64,000 bases of DNA from Brachypodius melanocephalos (taxonomy: Eukaryota; Chordata; Aves; Passeriformes; Pycnonotidae): NCBI GenBank assembly GCA_013398615.1, contig VZSR01003806.1, positions 16,390,681-16,454,680 on the forward strand. The letters run 5' to 3'. The number at the start of each line of letters is the position of its first letter. Within the stretch, counting starts at the first letter, position 1. The notes beneath the pieces are model-generated. The model ran no database searches. It saw nothing but the letters and a program-made list of their open reading frames with translations, and was not told where the DNA came from. The translations under genes were made by a program, and so were the position numbers. Shown here in pieces: positions 22,661 through 35,510 of the stretch.

Positions 22661-22823
22661 AACTTGGAGAAGTTCCTTCCCTGGCAGTGTCCAAGGCCAG
22701 GCTGGAGGGGGCTCTGAGACGCCTGGTCTAGTGGAGGTTTCCCTGCCCAGGGCAGAGGGGTTGGTATGAGATGAGTTTTGGGGTCCCTTCCAACACAAAC
22801 TTTTCTACCATTCTATAATTCTT
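22661..22823 (+). mobile_element. CR1 LINE, 3' fragment
   Basis: Plus-strand CR1 of about 160 bp. It shows a CCAAGGCCAGGCTGGAGGGG block near 22690, GTCTAGTGGAGGTTTCCCTG, GAGGGGTTGGTATGAGATGA and GGGGTCCCTTCCAACACAAA, ending in ACCATTCTATAATTCTT. 5'-truncated and noncoding. Confidence 0.93.
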
Positions 22824-24632
22824 CTCTCAGGATCATTCCTCTGCCTCATCTGCAGGGAGAACACAGGAGCTGGGATATGGCTCAGTACAGGGAAATATAT
22901 TCAAGCTGAGGTGAGACATCACTGAGTCTCACTGAAAGGAAGTTCTTGGTCTTGTGACTGCCCTGAAAATTGTATGAGAGGACATGGAAATAGTGCTTCC
23001 ATGTCCAACTCAGTTCTGGGAGAGGGGAAATTCCTGTCTGGTTCCATTCCTTAATAAGTCTCATGTCTGTGGTTCTCCTGAGGGATTTCAGAGTACTCTT
23101 GACATGAATCACTAGACAAGCACAAGTTTTCACTATCCCTCCTAAGATGTTGATATAGCCTTGCCACAAGCAGAGGGAGCTTAGCTCAAGCCATGGTCTT
23201 GAGGAGATGAAACTTCTTCAGCATAAAAGGCTCTCTTAATTCAAAACCTAAATATTCTCGCTGTCCTTTAGCTCTGTCTTGACTGTGCTTGCAGTTACCA
23301 CAAGAAGTTTCCACAAGTTATAAGGCTATGGAACAGATGGGAGAGGAACACACCTGGTCAGCAGATTGATCAGCTCTGCTCTTGCTGTAGTGATGGAACA
23401 CAGCTCAAGTTCCACCCTTCAGAGAACACAAGTTATGGAAACACTGCCTTTGTACAAGACACTACAGGGGAATGAAGCAGGATTTGCTGTGTGCTGAACA
23501 GAGCTAAAGCAACAACCTGAAAAACCCAAAAGGATGGAAAAGGAAAGCATTGCTGCAGACTATAGTTGTCTTCTTTTCAAGTGGAGAAATTGCTGATGCA
23601 TATTCTTATTTTTTAGCATTCAATATCCAACTCCTTTTCAGAGCTTGCTCACATGGAGAGGGTTCATTCCTTTCCAAAGAATTTTTTTCTCTGCCCAGAT
23701 GGCTGGGGCTTTGCAGAATACTTGGGCAGGCATGGGAGCATTATCCTGTGCTTATGCCAAGGCCAAAGGCCTCTGTTCTTCCTTTGGGAAGAGTGTTAGA
23801 GAACTCCCTGCAGCATCTGCTCACAAATGCCAGGAAGGAAAGTCCAGAAGTGAAAATGTCTGTTTCAAAATGGTACTTGATTGACTCTTTGGATGATGGT
23901 AATGCTACAGATTGCCAAGGTCAAGAATGCTGATGCATTTTCCATTGTCAGTTGGGAAAATAATCTCAGTTTAATTCAGCTGAATGGGAGAAGCTTCTGT
24001 TTGACTCTGGTGGTGTCAGGTCGTCACTCAAAGTGTTGAGGTAGTGACTATGTCTGGAGGTTGTATTTTGGGGAAAAGCAGGTTTGTGCTGCACTGTGGC
24101 TCTGGTCTGTGTCACATCATGCACATGGGTTTGTGCCAGAGTGGTAAAACACAGAGCAGTGCTGAGAAGCTCTCAAATTGCACAACGTCCTGTAACGTAC
24201 CATCACTGCAGATGGTCAAAAGACACTTGGAAATTTCATTTCTCGGGAAATTTCCATTTCCTGTCCAAAAATAAAGTTTTAAAAAGTCCTAAAAAAATTG
24301 CTTCCAGGCAGAATGTTCCATGGTTCACTGGGAGATGAAGGATGTGAGAAGGAGAATCGGTGTTTGATCCCTTCTCTGTTGTCTTCTGAACTCCAATTGT
24401 TTGTGGTTTGGAGTAGCTGGCTGATGTTTTATACTGGTGAGCCAAGACAACTTCCAGACTCCATGGTTTTCACCATTCCTGATAGCCTCATGTGTATGTT
24501 TAAGGGGATGGTATAAATTTCCTTTGTGAGTCAAACAGATCTCCTCCTGTCATCTTGAGTGGACCCGCCCCACGGACATAAAGATTTACTGATGAACACG
24601 TGGCATTTCCTTGGATAATTTCATAGGACCTG
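22824..24632. other. Unique sequence, no gene recognised
   Basis: About 1.8 kb between two CR1 copies of opposite orientation. Open frames are at most 127 codons (23550-23933, plus). No transposon or RNA gene recognised. Confidence 0.5.
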
Positions 24633-25191
24633 AGAATCAGAGAATCATTTAGGTTGAAAATGACTTTTAAGGTCTTTGAGTCCAACTGTTAACCCAGCAC
24701 TGCCATTCCACCCCTAAACCATGTCCCCAAGTGCCACATCTCCACATCTTCTAAATCCCTTCAAGGATGGCGACTCCACCACTTCCCTGGGCAGTTTGTT
24801 CCAGTGCTTGACAATCCCTTTATGTGAAGAAATTTTTCCTGATATCCAATCTAAACCTCTCCTGGTGCAAGCTGAGGCCGTTTCCTCTTGTCCTATCATT
24901 TTTTAGCTGGGAGAAAAGGCTGATCTCCCCCTGGCTGTCCCCTCCTGTCAGGGAGTCGTGCAGAGCCAGAGGGTTCCTCCTGAGCCTCCTTTTCTCCAGG
25001 CTGAGCCCCCCCAGCCTCCTCAGCTGCTCCTCCTCAGGTTTGTCCTCCAGACCCTTCCCCAGCTCCGTTCCCTTCTCTGGACACGCTCCAGCCCCTCAAT
25101 GCTTTTCTCGCCACGAGAGGCACAAAACTGAACCCAGGATTTGAGGTGTGGCCTCACCAGTGCTGAGCACAATGTGAGTGATCCCTTCCTC
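24633..25191 (-). mobile_element. CR1 LINE, longest 3' fragment in the window
   Basis: Minus-strand CR1 of about 560 bp. From its 3' end (left) it shows GAATCAGAGAATCATTTAGG, TTGAGTCCAACTG, an ACTTCCCTGGGCAGTTTGTT block, GTTTCCTCTTGTCCTATCA at about 24877, then the GC-rich segment with GTCAGGGAGTCGTGCAGAGC, TTTTCTCCAGGCTGAGCCCC and CTCAGCTGCTCCTCCTCAGG, and finally GTGGCCTCACCAGTGCTGAG. The long open frame on plus (24824-25144) is only the antisense of this element. Confidence 0.96.
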
Positions 25192-25590
25192 AGTCTGGCT
25201 GCATTTAACTGCCCCTAATTATTTCCTTAGGGAACGTGTGCCTGCTTCCCTAGTCTGCGGATGAGGATGTCACCCATTCTATCTCTATAGGGTGCATTTC
25301 ATGGGATGAATGGAACAAAAGGAAATCATGTGTTTTTTAGATCTTTTCTGAAATTTGTCTTCCCTTTTAAATATTTCAGTGAAGTTCTGAGGTATAAAAG
25401 AGTAGTTTCAGTTCAGTCAAAATAGATCACTATTTTTGCTTAGTGTATAAGAAATGAAAAAGGGTTCTAACAAGGTAAAATGATAAGTTTTTTCTCTAAA
25501 AATGATTAAACAAGACATTTAAATATCCTAAGAACTGTCCTGCTTGACTGTTTAGTCCCCTTGAACCTCTCTTTGGTGTGATTTCATCAA
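25192..25590. other. Unique AT-rich sequence, nothing recognised
   Basis: About 400 bp beside the CR1 copy. No feature identified. Confidence 0.5.
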
Positions 25591-25624
25591 GTTGAACAGG
25601 ATTGTCTGTTGAACAGGATTTTCT
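25591..25624. repeat. 17-bp tandem duplication
   Basis: GTTGAACAGGATTGTCT at 25591-25607 is followed directly by GTTGAACAGGATTTTCT at 25608-25624, with one mismatch. Confidence 0.9.
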
Positions 25625-25899
25625 GTCTCTGGAGCTTTTTCTATCAGAGGAGAGAAACAGCATTGCAAAGTTGTACAGGTTTTTTTTTCAAGCTGTTCAA
25701 TCTCATCCCACCCCTGCCACACTGGCCAGCACTAAACTCCCTCAGTAAGACCAGAGATTAATCAATGTTTGTTTCTTGGTGGCTGCACACATGCAGGCAG
25801 ACTGACTGCTGGCCCTGCATTATCAAACTTCCACAGGCTCCTTTGGCTCCTTTCCCACCGATTTCAGCCAGGGAAGGAACGCAGGATTCAACCATCTGA
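25625..25899. other. Unique sequence, nothing recognised
   Basis: A 9-base T run at about 25681. No gene or repeat recognised. Confidence 0.5.
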
Positions 25900-26290
25900 G
25901 TTGTTTGGCTTATTAACTCCACTGACAACAGAATGTCTGCATTTCCTCAAGCCTTTAAATCTCAGCAGCAGCAGCTCTTCCAGCCAAATTAGCAGTAACA
26001 GGAGGCGAGAGCGTGGCAATTCTGATGGAAGATGCAGCCCTGCTTTTCCCTTTGGGAGCAGAGCAGAACGTCATGCATTTATATGTCTGCAAATGAGCAG
26101 GGGCACGAATCCTTCATGAGCAAATGATGCTTGGTGGTATCCACTGGGCAGCTGGGCTGGAATTAATAGATTATGCCCGTACCAACAATTATTCAGGGAA
26201 AATTGCATTATTTGGAGCAATGGAAATGAAGAAGAGTTGGCAAAACACGAAGATTTTAAATAATTTTATTTTAAGTAAGCATTTATTGTG
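25900..26290. other. Repeat-free block, candidate conserved noncoding element
   Basis: Includes words typical of developmental enhancers, such as CATGCATTTATATG, ATGCAAATGAGCA-like and GGAATTAATAGATTATGC, with no repeat content. No coding or splice evidence. Classified by appearance only; cross-species alignment would decide. Confidence 0.25.
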
Positions 26291-29200
26291 TCTGGATTGC
26301 TGGAAATGGTTTAGGAAGCTGAAGAGAACACCTCAGGTTGTGCTTCTCTCTCTTGATGTCAAAAGCTTGATCTGTTGCTTTCTCCTTCTCATGGACTGGT
26401 TACTGCTGGGTGTGAAGGGCCTTGAATTACTTTACCATAATTAGCAAAAAATTATCAGGCAGTTAGAATCCCTGAGTGCCCCTTCCACACATTAGGGTTA
26501 AAAATTAGGGATGGACTAATATACACAAAGCTGGAATTGTCTCCAGTGGATTTGGGGAGGTAAAGAGCGGAAAATTGTGAAAAGAGTCTCCCTGCTCATC
26601 TGACCTGCTTCACTGCATGTGTGTGAAAACACTGAGCAAAGAGATATGAAAAGGGTTGGTTTTTACACCAGGAATTCCTAAATAAACAACACAGAGACTT
26701 AGAGGAAAGACTAAAATATTGCAAAATAAGAAAAAACCTTTAGCAAGGCAATCAGATAAAGGTTAATTGATCCCTCAGTGAAGTGAAAAACTGGGCTGGG
26801 TAGATCCATCAGTGCATATTTACCTAACCTGGGCTGTGAGAAGTCAAGGGCCAAGTTCCTCTGCTGCAGGCTGCCTCTGTGATTGTGAACTATTTCCTCT
26901 GTATCTCCCATCACTCAGACCCTCCTTTAACCTCTGTAAACTGATTTACATGCCTAGCACGATGTTTGAAGTATTCCTATTTAGTGTTTTTCTTACAACT
27001 AAAGTCAAAGGAGTAAAAGAGATTACTTTGGTGGGCTTGGCTGTATCTTCAGTAGCTAATTAAATGGTGAGAGGAGAGATTGGAGTAGTTGAAGCCAACT
27101 GGCAGAGAATGACCTGCATCTATACTATTAAACCATCTTAACCTTCAAATCAGGGTGACTGCATCCAAAGTGCCGATTAGGAATAGTTCCTGCCTTATGT
27201 TAATTTCTGAACCATATCCAGGAGTTTTCTGGGGAAACTGCATTTGGCCAGGGACCATTCTAACAATATAACAGCATATAGACAACTGAGATTTAGCACC
27301 CAAGTGTTAAGCACAGCCTAATTTTCTGGTGTGAGATTAGCACTTAGGATGCTAATAACACCCTTAAGCACACTTGGTGATTTTGCGAATGCAAAATATC
27401 CCTTTCTGTTGAAAAATAGAGATTTGGAGCACGTACTCTGGGTTATTCTTGACCAAATTCTACTTTTTACCTGCACAATCCATTGAAATAATGACAGCAG
27501 CCTGGTTTCTGACCATTCCTGCAAGTGCTTTCTCCCAGCTATTTAGAAAACCTCTCCAGCCCTACAGCGTGGCACATCACGAAGATCAAATGCTGTTCCC
27601 CAGTTTATCTCTTGGAGAAATGTGGAGAGGTTCAGGGCTCTCAATAGAGCAGTCTTAATCAACAGATGCTTCGTTTGTGACTCTTGACTTCTGTCTTTCT
27701 ATAATGAAGAACACTAAAATATTCATTATCTAGGTGCAAATGTTTGAAGGTGATTACATGTAGATATGGCGGTGCCTGCAAATTCCCAGCTGAGGAGAAC
27801 TGGGGAACTATTCAAAATTTTGTAAGTCAGAATCAAAACTGTAGCTTGGAAAGAAAGGGACAGTATTTCCCACAAGGAATGGAATGCAAAGGAACTGAGG
27901 ACTGCAGCGAAAGGAAGTCAATAGTTTATTTACAAGTCCAGTTTTCAGTAGTAAGGATTTCTAAAAAGTTCAAGAAAAATGTGACAAATAGAGTAGTTAC
28001 TGAAAAAGCAAGCTTGAAAGAATTTATGTTGCTAACGTAGTCAGCAGTTTCTTCCTTGACTGGGAAATCCAACCCAAGGGATGTGTTGAATTCCTGTCCA
28101 TTTACTTACTGGGAAAATATTTAAAGATCTCTACTATACTATGTCAAACAAAAGAAAACTATGAAGTTATATCAGTGCACAGAATAAGATATTCTGTACT
28201 AGCTAGAGGTATTCTTCAGACCTAATGACGGGGAATTATGTTTCTTTATTAACATCATTCACTCTCTGGACACAGAGGCCCAGGAAACCTCTTGTCCTCA
28301 CAGCAAGAGTGGGGGCTGATCTTGAGCCCCATCACTGCTTTCCTTCCAGGCTCAGTGGTGACTGGGAGGATTTGTCTATCACAGGAGACATTAGCTGAGG
28401 CTGGTTTGTTCATCCTGATAAAACACCACCACTGGAAAACCAGATGAGGAGAAGGGTGTGTGACCAAAAAGGAAATAAAGACTAGAAGCTAACAAGCAGC
28501 ATAAACATAAGAAAAGGCTGTGAACTTGCCATTTAGCCTAGAAAGAAGGAAAAAGCTGGAAACTTCTGTAAGGGTGCAGTGTACAGCACAGCTTTGGAAG
28601 AAATAGAAATGTGTCCAGTGGCAGACCCTGCACCAATGTTCACCCAGCAGCTCTGAGGTCAGCTTGCATGGAGGAGGCAGCAGAGGACACTGTCAGGAGT
28701 GTCTGGGTACCACAGCAGGGGCCACACCTGCAGTGCTCCTTGGCCTTCAGAAGGGACTGGTGGCCAAGAGAGAGAGGTGCAGAGCTATTCTAGCAAGGCA
28801 GCAGTGGAGGAGATTGATTTCCAGCACTTTGGCCTGGCAATCCTAAATTAGCTATTAAAGACACAGCCTCAAAGTCTCTTTTCTTGTGTTCCCTTTGAAT
28901 TTTGAGGATGGAGCCTGACACATCTCTTTTCACAGGGACACTAAATATAAATACAATAACCTCATACTTCACACGCTTTGTCCCAGCTCACAGGGCAGTA
29001 ATTGAAAAGCAAGAGAAAACAACAACAGCTCTTCATGCTGCAGGAGCTACATCTGTTATTTGACTAATTAGTGACACATAATAACCCCTAAGAGTCCTGG
29101 CAATACAAAAGCTGCTTTAATTCTGGCCAGTCTCCACAAAAAAACTCCCAGTCTCACATTCCATTTGTAACTGCAGAGGTATGTGTAGCAGTGAGTGTTG

Positions 29201-30874
29201 GGAAGCAATGCATCAGTGTAATGATGCATTTTGAGGAAGAGGGGGAATAAAATTGCCTTGGATGGAAAGGGAGACATGTCTTGCACAGTTTTGTTTGCAG
29301 CTAGAAGGAGGAAGATCAGTCTCTTTGTGCTTCACATGACCCATGACCAGCCCTGTGTTAATCCAATGGACTGGGTAGGTGCTCAGGGGAAAGCCCATAG
29401 TGCAGAGGAGGTGAGAGGGCTCTGTTATCTGGGACATCACAGAACTGCAAAGACTCAGGATCTCTGATCTTTCTGTCCTTGTTTGTTTTGGTTGACCTTT
29501 GCTTTTAGGTAAAATGTGTTCACTCAGCACTTTTCATTTAGATGGTTACTGATCTTATCTGGTGTTAAGGAAGAAATCCATGGTCACAGCAGAAACTGGC
29601 AGTTGTGAGTTAATATTTTCTTTTACATGTATTGATTACAATGTCAAAGATTCAAAATCAATTCACTTAAATGTCACTCTAAAAAAATATCTGTCAGTGT
29701 AATGGAATGTTGCCAAACTAGAGGAAAAAAGCAAGCCTGACTCCCTTGTCCCTGTATGCAGGGATGCATACGGTGCCAATAAGACAACACTGTCTTGATA
29801 ACAACAACAAAAAATAAGAATGAAATATAGGTAAGAAATATATCCCATCTCCACAATATTTATATAGAAGCATATGGTGAATTCAGAAACAATCTAAAAT
29901 TCTCATTGCAAAACTTTCTGACTGATTTCACAACTTCCCCAGCTCTTTTCTTGCATCCTCTTTTCCCTGTTGCAGGTCTATGAGTTTGCTGTCCTGTCAT
30001 CCCAGCAGCATGCACATTTCCTTCCTTCCATGGGATACAGACTTACCACATTTCTGCAGGGATTTAGTGCAAAATACTTCTCCTCATTGCTCCAGGGAAT
30101 GCTAGCCCAACATTTGCATTTCCTGAAGCTGCAGATGTGCTCTGGCCCTGCTGTGAAGGGTGGCTCAGAGCCTGCAGGACTGCCCCTGCTTTTTATTCCA
30201 TTCCACTCCTTGTAATCTGTAACCAAATAGGAAAATCTATCAAAGTACCAGAACCAGAGCAGGGCAATTTGCTTTTCACTTAAATTACATGAATCAGGAT
30301 AATTTTGCTTTTAGGCTGTTCACACAATGGATTATTAATGCCTTGGGTATCAAACAATCTACTCCATTCCGATGGAATCGATAGATGCTCCATTTACCTA
30401 TTCCAGACATCATCTTCCTGTCTTTAATCATCAGAGATGGTGCTGAGGCAAAGGTCAAAAGAACTGTTCAACAAACAGATTTCAACTGTTTCAAGTCTGG
30501 ATTTTGTGTAGGTTGGATGTGATGTGTTGTTTAGCCTGGTCCTTTTCTACCATCAGCTGGTTCCACTCATTCCTAACTGACCCTTGGGTATGAATTGATT
30601 AATTCATTTATTCATGTGGGCTTTTTACAGGGTGACTGTACCTTCTGCATCTTTTCTCATGGAGCATAAACCACAATCCCTGACCTGAAACATGACAGTG
30701 TTCTGAAATTGTAATTTCCAATGTAGGAGGGAAGAAATCTGAGCTCTCACTGAGCAAATCCATCTTGCTCTGTTGCTTGGTGTAGTTTCTTCAGGTGAGA
30801 AGAAGGTGTTATTCTTTGTCTTTCAGTTCTACAGCCTCAGGGACAGTCATGATTGTTTGTCTCCAGAATTAAGC
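26291..30874. other. Unique sequence, no gene recognised
   Basis: About 4.6 kb without any recognisable CR1, LTR or gene. 27260-27480 is another AT-rich repeat-free block. Open frames are at most 105 codons. Confidence 0.5.
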
Positions 30875-30900
30875 CGAGAGAGAGAAAGAGAGAGAGAGAG
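30875..30900. repeat. (AG)n dinucleotide microsatellite
   Basis: CGAGAGAGAGAAAGAGAG-type run of about 26 bp, with a further AGAGAGAGGG patch 8 bp downstream. It lies 40 bp before the minus-strand CR1 3' end. Confidence 0.9.
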
Positions 30901-30940
30901 TCACCAGAGAGAGGGTTTCCTGGAGGTCATGATAATTAGA

Positions 30941-31245
30941 ACCCCAGAATCCCAGAATGGTTTGCGTTGGAAGGGACCTTAAAAGCCATGCAGCTCCAAC
31001 TCTTCTGCCATGGACAGGGACACTTTTCACTAGTCCAGGTTTCTCAGAGCCTCATTCAAGCTGGCTTTGAACACTCCTCTGGGCACCCTGTGCCAGTGTC
31101 TCACCACTCCCCCAGCAAAGAATTTCTTCCTAATATCTCATCTAAATTCACCCTCCTTCATTTTAAAGACACTTCCTTTCATCCTATCACTCCATGCTGC
31201 TGCTAAAAGTGTTTCCAGCCTTCTCATAAGCCCTCTTTAGGTACT
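30941..31245 (-). mobile_element. CR1 LINE, 3' fragment
   Basis: Minus-strand CR1 of about 305 bp. Hallmarks are CCCAGAATGGTTTGCGTTGG, AAGGGACCTTAAAAGCCATG, TGCCATGGACAGGGACACTT, GGGCACCCTGTGCCAGTGTC, AGCAAAGAATTTCTTCCTAA and CCTATCACTCCATGCTGCTG, then CATAAGCCCTCTTTAGGTAC. 5'-truncated and noncoding. Confidence 0.96.
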
Positions 31246-31654
31246 ACATCCTTTGCAGTCCCCAAAGGAGCAGGAATAACCTTTAGGAATAGGAACTTTG
31301 GGAACAGCTTGTATCCTCCGCAAAGAAGAAAAGCCATGATTCTAGTGCATAAATAACAGTGCATATGGACCACGGTGAGCTGCTACAATGTGGCCCAAGG
31401 ATGTGAACACTGTGACCAGAAGAAGCCTTTGATTTGGGTGGCTGACTGAACAAACCTTGGTCACAATTTTGGTGGACTTTGCAGTAAGTGCAGATGGAAA
31501 TCTGTCTATATGCTACTGCCAGTGGCTGCAGGGTCAGGATCAGGTCTCTCCCAGTTCAGAATATCCTGTGAAATCTTTAGGGCTGTCTAAAACAATGTTC
31601 ACTGAGGCAGAACCGCACAAAACACTCTGATGTTCTGTGTTTTCAAAGGATTTA
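31246..31654. other. Unique sequence, nothing recognised
   Basis: About 400 bp between a CR1 copy and an A-rich low-complexity tract. No feature identified. Confidence 0.5.
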
Positions 31655-31720
31655 AGAAACAAAACAAAACAAAACGAAACAACCCCCCAAAAAACCCCAG
31701 ATCAAACCCCAAACCAAAAC
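31655..31720. repeat. (CAAAA)n and A/C-rich low-complexity tract
   Basis: Starts with about five CAAAA units (31657-31682, one with a G), followed by mixed C and A runs such as CCCCCCAAAAAACCCC. Essentially free of T and G. No associated retrocopy recognised. Confidence 0.9.
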
Positions 31721-33539
31721 AATTCTAAACACTGGGTTTTTGACTGAAGAAAGCACTATGAACAAGGCAAAGGAACTCCACTTTTAGGTACACTTAGGTG
31801 TTGAAATTTAACTTTATTATCACTACTATTTTATTTTGCTTTTAACATTGAAATGTTTTACTGAGAAAATGTGGGAATGAAATAGTTAATCTCTTTCTCT
31901 GTCAGAAAAGCAACATAATGCAGTCAAGACAACCTTGCCAGCCCCCATTTCCATATCTGGTTGAGAAATGGCCTAAAATCTGCTGCCCAGCTCCAGTCTG
32001 GACAAAGCTTTGTTTTTTGATGATAGGATTCCCAAAGGGGTTTATATCCTTGGACACTGATGGACGGAGAGAAGGAAGCAGTTCCTGGGGCTGGGGTGTC
32101 TCTCTCAGTCCACACCCATATCCTTGTTGTATGCAGGGTTATAAATGGTGCCAGTGGGACTTGGACCCGCTTTGGCTGGACCCCAGAGGCTGCTCTGCTG
32201 CCCCCCACAACCTCAGGTCCCTTTAGGGTTCTTCTAGCAGCCCTGAAGCAGTGTCTGGTGGGCAAAATTCTTATTCCCACCTAGTTTGGATTTCAAAATA
32301 ATATTTTTTCCTCTGGGACAAAAATACAGAAATGAAGGGTTGAAACAACCAGAATAGCTTATGCAAGTCTGCTGGCAGACGAATTCTTCTCTGGTGCCCT
32401 CGGTGCTGGCATTAAGAGAGGCTTCTGTAGCTTCCTTGGAGGTGGCTGCAGGAAGACCTCTCTCAGTTATCCCTGGGCTCCTCTAACCTTTGAACGTGGC
32501 CAGGGGAGCTGTGCTGCCAACACATCCATCCTCCAGGGATTCCCCATCTGATTGAGGCTGGGCCAAGGGAGTGAGTCAGAACTGCAGCAGACAGGCTGCT
32601 CCTGCCTGCAGCCTGCCAGGAGAGCCTTAATTGATGTGGGGAAGAATTAGGGATGTTTCAGGCTCCCTCACTGCAGGGGAGGTGACAGCTATGGAAACAG
32701 GCCGTTTTTAGCAGCAGGATAGAGAATCCTCACTCAAAATACTTTTTCTGGGGAAGTCAAGCAGGCAACCTCTGGGTACATTTATTGAATTTACCTGAAA
32801 ATGGGTTGCAGGGGAAATGATGCTTGTTGTGAAACAAGTAGCTTTACCCCCCAAAATTAGAGAAATGGCTTAAATGTTGAAAAACTTGTTTTGACCTAAA
32901 TGAAAATATGGATTCTTTTTTCTGTTAGAAACAGCAGCTCATGTCAAAATTGGCTAAGCTGAAAAAAAAATCAAGGGACATTAATAATGGAAAATGAAGT
33001 GAGCAGCTTTTGCTTTGATGCAAAATGGATTATTTGGAGGGGTTTTCTTCTTTTTTTTCTTTGTTTGAAAAGAATAATTGTCTTTGACTGAACCAATAGT
33101 CCCTTTCTTTCTCCCTTCCTCCCACTTTAGGGAACTGACAATTGAAGTGAAATGTTACACAATTTTCCAAAAGAACCATGAGGCTGTCCCTACCCTAAAC
33201 ACAATAAATGTCTCTATAGATTTGAGGGGTTTTTTTGCTTGAGCTCTATAGCTCTCCTGTTATTTTTCTGCAGTGTCTTGGTCTAGACCAGCATCCAACC
33301 CATAGTCTGATGACAGGAGTGCAATGGATGGGGATTGACCTACAGCTTGTCACCAGCAGAGATCAGCTACTGACTGTCCCCTTCCTGTGCAAGGCTTCCT
33401 AATCTGGGTACTCTTCCATTGCTCTGCCCTGCTGGAGGATACTGTGCGTTGCTTGTGGATCAAAAATAATTTTGATTGGCAGCTTTCCATGAAGACAGAA
33501 ATTGTTAGTGATGAGTAAAAACTGTGACCTGCAAGCAAT
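31721..33539. other. Unique sequence, no gene recognised
   Basis: About 1.8 kb, GC-richer at 32.0-32.7 kb. Overlapping frames of 102 and 118 codons on opposite strands near 31.9-32.3 kb have no recognisable homology. Nothing else identified. Confidence 0.5.
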
Positions 33540-33830
33540 TTATTCTAAGCAATGCCTAATTATCTGGGGTTAGTCATTAGAGCCAGCTATTATATTTTTC
33601 AGTGTTGTTATCTAACCCACCATCAGGAGGGAAATAGGAGGACACTTGATGACCAAAGAGCTATCAGCCTAATTACACTGTGATGAATTCCTTTCAAATG
33701 TGTAGGGCATTTAATGCATTCTTGAATAAAGCCGTCCATAATTAGAAACCTTCCATGACACACACAGGAATCTGAGTCCCAGAAAAGCTGATTAATTGTT
33801 AATGAGGCTCCTTCACTTGCTAGACAGATT
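33540..33830. other. AT-rich block dense in homeodomain core sites, candidate enhancer
   Basis: Three exact TAATTA words (33557-33562, 33670-33675, 33739-33744) plus ATTAATTGTTAAT at 33791-33803 lie within 250 bp. TAATTA is the core recognised by many homeodomain proteins. The block is free of repeats and low-complexity sequence. This pattern is common in conserved developmental enhancers, but AT-rich DNA produces such words by chance, so the call is tentative. Confidence 0.3.
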
Positions 33831-35510
33831 GGAAGAGGAAAGGAAGCAAAGCTGGAGGCAGAAATGGCATTGCTGTGCAGATGCAATGAAACTTTGCTGT
33901 TTGCCAGACCAAACTTCTGTTCTGTGGCTTCTTCTTGTCCAAGGCCTGTGGCAGAGCCAGGTTTATCCATTAGGGAAGTGATTTCTGCTTTTCCCATAAT
34001 TTCAGAAAATAGATGAAATGAAAACTACCCCAACCTGATTGATGCTTCTGGAAATTGTAGAAAAAGGATTTTTTTCACCACCATCTGAAATTCATGCTCA
34101 GCTGGACAAAACTTGTGATGGTTTTTAAAATGTTCATATACATCATCCATTTACTTTGTAAATGTGATGTTTTCAGCAAATATCCAATTTGTTCTGTCCA
34201 CAAAAAGATCTGATGACTGACACCAGAACATGGAGAATAGTCTATCTCAAAGGGAAAAAGCAAGAACTATAGGTGTTTATACACAGGGAGGGCACACAAA
34301 AGGGAATATCTTATTTCACAGTAGGAAGCTGGAAGTGGGCTCATCGATGCTCAATTTACTGCATCATTTTGCTTACTGCATATTTTACCTTTCCCTCAAC
34401 TATTTTCCCTTTTTCTCAAAAGAAATAAACTCTAAATGTCTCCTCTCATTCTGACCATACAAAAGTCAAAATACTCTTTATTATTGTAGAATGTTTTATG
34501 TTTTTGCAATCTCTGCTGAGATTTGCAGCTGTCTTGTCACAGTATTCATAGAAAATGAAGCTCAGACCGTGGAAAATGTAGAAATTTCTACGAAAATATA
34601 TATATTTTCTCTCTCTAAAAGTATTATGAGTTCCAGACTTGATAGCTGAACATTTCCCAAGGCCAGAACAAAATGCTTTGTGTCCTGTTTTTTTTTCTGG
34701 AGTGTATTTTTGCTGCAGAGAATATATGTTTGGAGCACAACATTTGAGAAGGGCTCCTGAAATGAGTCTTTATATCTTGAGTATTATTTGAACAATAAAC
34801 TTGGAAGAGGGAACACGCTTTAAAAATCATTTCCTAATATGTTGTTTATGTTCAGCTGTCTGAGCTTCAAGATCTCTAAATGGATGAAAGTCAGAGACAT
34901 AGTCAGAGCTTATTAAAAAACCAGTCAAAATATATACTTGAACTTTTATTTCTGGAGCAGGTTGTTGGTAATTCTGCATTTCTAATTATTCTATTATATG
35001 AATGAAAACTGCATGTCAGTATAATTCAAAGGAGTTAATGAGAAGGAAGTATTTATTGTTCCCAAATTGTCCAATGCGTTGTGGCAAAATGGGATTTGTG
35101 GCCTGTCTGTTCAAACAGCATCAATAACGCTGAGAAAAGTTACTCTAACATGGGGAGATGCCTCCTGCAATTTAATTGTGGGGAGCTGTGGCTGAAACTG
35201 GAGACATATGTTTATTCATATTGTATTTTTTTTCATTTTTTAATTGTTTCTTCTTGCATGCAAGATGGAAGATGATGGGCACATCACAGTGATGCTTGGC
35301 CCAAAGCTGGGGATGCCCACAAAGCTCCATCCTGTGTGCTCTCATGGCTCTACAGGCAGCTGGAAGCTTTCTGTAGCCAGGGATAAAGGCAGCATCACAG
35401 TCACACCACACACACTCTCTGGGTGAAGCTTTTCCCAAAATCAAGCTTGACATTCATATTTTTCGCTAGGAAAAGAGCAGGAAGGCAACTTGTACAAGGA
35501 GTGGAGAACT
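33831..35510. other. Unique AT-rich sequence, no gene recognised
   Basis: About 1.7 kb. A small TA/CT simple run lies near 34590-34617 (ATATATATATTTTCTCTCTC). Open frames are short and unrecognised. Confidence 0.5.

Noticed and set aside
24824..25144. 106-codon plus frame rich in Ser, Pro and Leu
   Set aside because: Antisense of the GC-rich part of the minus-strand CR1 copy.
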